The notes under the pieces were generated by a model that was not told the origin of the DNA, made no database searches, and worked only from the letters and a program-made list of their open reading frames with translations. A DNA stretch of 22,723 nt. Origin: an uncultured Actinomycetes bacterium. Lineage in GTDB: Bacteria; Actinomycetota; Aquicultoria; CAJVYJ01. Where the stretch lies: contig CAJVYJ010000007.1 of the NCBI GenBank assembly GCA_913009475.1, forward strand, positions 1-22,723. Reading direction: 5' to 3'. The stretch's first letter is position 1, and the number at the start of each line of letters is the position of its first letter. Of this stretch, positions 20,955 through 22,723 are shown in pieces. A program made the translations under genes and the position numbers.

Positions 20955-22169
20955 ATGAAATTTCTAAATAGTTTACAATCTCGTTATATCGGTATGGAAG
21001 CGCTGATAGCCGTTATTTTTTATACGATATTGGGCGGCAATCTTCAGGTGGGCGGAGTGCGGCTCCGCTTAACTTATCTGATAATCGCTTATCTGGCCTT
21101 AAAATATTTTTATCAAATGGACGGGCGCCTTTCTATCGGTGTTGCCTTGGGAATGCTGGTGGTTACGGCACTGTCATTGGCTGTCGGTGACCAAGCACGG
21201 GCGGAATGGGCGGCTCAGTCGGCTTATATTTTTTTGGTAATTGGAGTATTATGGCAGATAGGCGAGATGGTCACTCAAAAACAGCCGGCGGTCCAAACGC
21301 CGGATATGGAAGAGACTATAAGTGAGGAAGATTCCCTAATGACTAGCAGAAGACAAAAAATGATTTATCGCAATGACGCTTTATATTGGCGTCGCCGTGG
21401 GCTGGTGCTGGCTGTGGCCGCGATACTTGTTTTAGCTGTTGTTTTCGGCCCCGGTCAAGTGAAAAAGATTTTCAATCCTAAAAAACAGGTAGTTAAAAAC
21501 CAGACAAATGATAATGTTACCTGGGAACGGTCGGGAAAAAAATTGGCAAAAGAGAAAAAGCCGGCTAAGAAAGTAGCCGCGGTCGTACCGGTCACTCCAT
21601 CGGAGACTACACCGACAATTCAGGTCTTAAACGGTAACGGTCTGTCTAAAGAAGCGAGCAATATCGCGAATATGCTTGAGCAAAATAAAATCGGTAATAT
21701 CTCCGCAACGGACCTTCCCGGTCATAATCAATTGGTGACCGTGGTGCGTTATCAAACCGGACGTAAGGCTCTGGCGGAAAAAGTCGCTAAAATATTGGCA
21801 TCGGAGTATCCGGCCAAATTAACCGCGGACCTCGACGAGACTTCGCCAACTAATATTATAGTGGTGTTGGGGTTGGATAAGCTTGGCTTGGTCGATAGGG
21901 CCAAACTGAAAATAACGGTCAAGAACGGCAACGGCAAAGTCGGCGCGGCGGCGGCGATGGCATCATTGCTCAAACAAAACGGTTTTGTTAATGTTATAGC
22001 GGGTGACGCGGGTGAAAAACTTAGCAGCACTCGAGTTAAGTATAATTATATTGACATCTATGCCGCTAAGGTCATCAACAGTATAGTCGGTCAAACATAT
22101 CAGTCTTCGATAGAGTCGACTTCGACATTACCAAAGGGAACGGTCACGGTTTTTCTAGGGCTTAAATGA
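20955..22169 (+). CDS. Membrane protein with two C-terminal LytR_C domains
   Basis: The 404 residues fall into three parts. An N-terminal block has about four hydrophobic segments (roughly 12-95). After an acidic linker comes a further membrane helix near 148-165 (RRRGLVLAVAAILVLAVVFG), with positive residues on its N-terminal side, as expected for a cytoplasmic side. After a Lys/Pro/Ala-rich linker there are two LytR_C-type domains, starting near 222 (IQVLNGNGLSKEASNIANML) and near 317 (KITVKNGNGKVGAAAAMASLL). Each has the family's NGNG motif and the closing IIVVLGL or VTVFLGL strand. LytR_C domains occur outside the membrane at the C-terminus of LCP cell-wall ligases and in stand-alone envelope proteins. 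There is no LCP domain here, so catalysis is not suggested. No clear ribosome binding site precedes ATG 20955. The stop overlaps the next ATG by four bases. Confidence 0.8.
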   Translation: MKFLNSLQSRYIGMEALIAVIFYTILGGNLQVGGVRLRLTYLIIAYLALKYFYQMDGRLSIGVALGMLVVTALSLAVGDQARAEWAAQSAYIFLVIGVLWQIGEMVTQKQPAVQTPDMEETISEEDSLMTSRRQKMIYRNDALYWRRRGLVLAVAAILVLAVVFGPGQVKKIFNPKKQVVKNQTNDNVTWERSGKKLAKEKKPAKKVAAVVPVTPSETTPTIQVLNGNGLSKEASNIANMLEQNKIGNISATDLPGHNQLVTVVRYQTGRKALAEKVAKILASEYPAKLTADLDETSPTNIIVVLGLDKLGLVDRAKLKITVKNGNGKVGAAAAMASLLKQNGFVNVIAGDAGEKLSSTRVKYNYIDIYAAKVINSIVGQTYQSSIESTSTLPKGTVTVFLGLK

Positions 22170-22723
22170 GTCAAGAAAAACCCGCCTCAAATCTTCGGGG
22201 CCATATTCCTGCTTTACTCTTTTTACTGGTTGCTTCGTTGTTAACTTTTTTGCCTTGGTTTCTTAAGGGTAATAAAATCTTATTAGCCCTACCCGGGGAC
22301 CCTTTTGGGGCGGTTTGGAGTTTATGGCGCGTTAGATTTTCCGTCCAGCATCATCTGCCTCTTGATTTTACCAAGCTGATTGGATACCCTTATGGATTTA
22401 AGCAAGCGATTAATGTTAATATCTTATGGAGCCGAATAACCTATCCTGTTGATATGCTTTTTGGCGAGATATTTACTTTCAATTTTTTTACTTTCATCAG
22501 TTTTCCCCTGACTGCGTTGACGATGTATTTATTGGGGTGGCAAGTAACTAAGAGTCGCGCCGCCGCTTTGGTAGCGGCTTTTATTTTCACTTTTTCCCCT
22601 TACCATCAGATGCGTTCGCTGCAACATTTAACGCTGGCGCACATTGAGTGGCTGCCGTTATTTTTCTTAGCGCTTATTAAACTGAAAGAGCGCCGTTCAC
22701 CACTTCGCGGTTTATTTGTGGCG
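22166..22723 (+). CDS. GT-C-like membrane protein, 3' end outside the window
   Basis: The open frame runs 186 codons to the window edge without a stop. It begins MSQEKPASNLRGHIPALLF, with a first membrane helix at about 14-32. A loop with GDPFG (D45) and YPYG follows, then several membrane helices, including SRAAALVAAFIFTFSPYH and HIEWLPLFFLALIKL. The acidic first loop and SPYHQMRSLQHLTLAHIEW block are typical of large bacterial membrane glycosyltransferase-like proteins (GT-C/YfhO-like), but the family is not certain from this fragment. Its ATG overlaps the upstream LytR_C gene stop (ATGA), so the two are translationally coupled and probably act in the same envelope process. Confidence 0.75.
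   Translation, partial: MSQEKPASNLRGHIPALLFLLVASLLTFLPWFLKGNKILLALPGDPFGAVWSLWRVRFSVQHHLPLDFTKLIGYPYGFKQAINVNILWSRITYPVDMLFGEIFTFNFFTFISFPLTALTMYLLGWQVTKSRAAALVAAFIFTFSPYHQMRSLQHLTLAHIEWLPLFFLALIKLKERRSPLRGLFVA

Overview
The window looks like one end of a metagenome-derived contig from an uncultured, probably anaerobic bacterium. Its first 137 bases are not genomic: 80-137 is a complete Illumina P5/TruSeq universal adapter, preceded by low-complexity sequence. The biological sequence starts at 138, inside clpB, so the native start of that gene is missing. Most genes have Shine-Dalgarno sites, GTG and TTG starts are common, and TGA is a stop. The gene set (ACT plus PFL/UPF0210 pair, NfnAB, 2-hydroxyacyl-CoA dehydratase-type activase, LytR_C protein, baeRF-like protein) suggests a strict anaerobe with Gram-positive affinity (Actinomycetota, Bacillota or Chloroflexota side). 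This is inference; no rRNA or phylogenetic marker is present.

Layout. 138-4565: ClpB disaggregase, an eRF1-like (baeRF) protein with a zinc ribbon, and a DUF4870 membrane protein followed by a terminator. 4644-4885: a 61-residue helical protein on the minus strand whose near-consensus promoter holds a CsoR-type palindrome between -35 and -10. 5058-8227: a three-gene cluster of two small HgdA/B-like proteins with three cysteines each, plus an ASKHA-type [4Fe-4S] activase. 8228-8577: a repeat-bearing gap ending in a Rex-like operator. 8578-10879: nfnA-nfnB, electron-bifurcating transhydrogenase. 11355-12681: a short cyclopropane-synthase-type methyltransferase and an SCP2 lipid-binding protein. 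12678-14326, minus strand: ACT-domain and PFL-family genes.

14327-19143 is an accessory island. It holds a complete IS3-family element with a -1 frameshift signal, a complete IS256-like (variant Zn-binding) element with perfect 26-bp inverted repeats and a frameshifted transposase, an AbiEi/AbiEii toxin-antitoxin pair, and many hairpin and tandem repeats. 19144-22723 encodes cell-envelope functions: a GT-C membrane glycosyltransferase (minus strand), a membrane protein with two LytR_C domains, and the start of a second GT-C-like membrane protein that runs off the window.

The most interesting biology is the redox block at 5058-10879. An ATP-driven activase with two split dehydratase-like partners lies next to Nfn, which interconverts NADH, NADPH and reduced ferredoxin, and there are no acyl-CoA genes nearby. 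The substrate may therefore not be a 2-hydroxyacyl-CoA.
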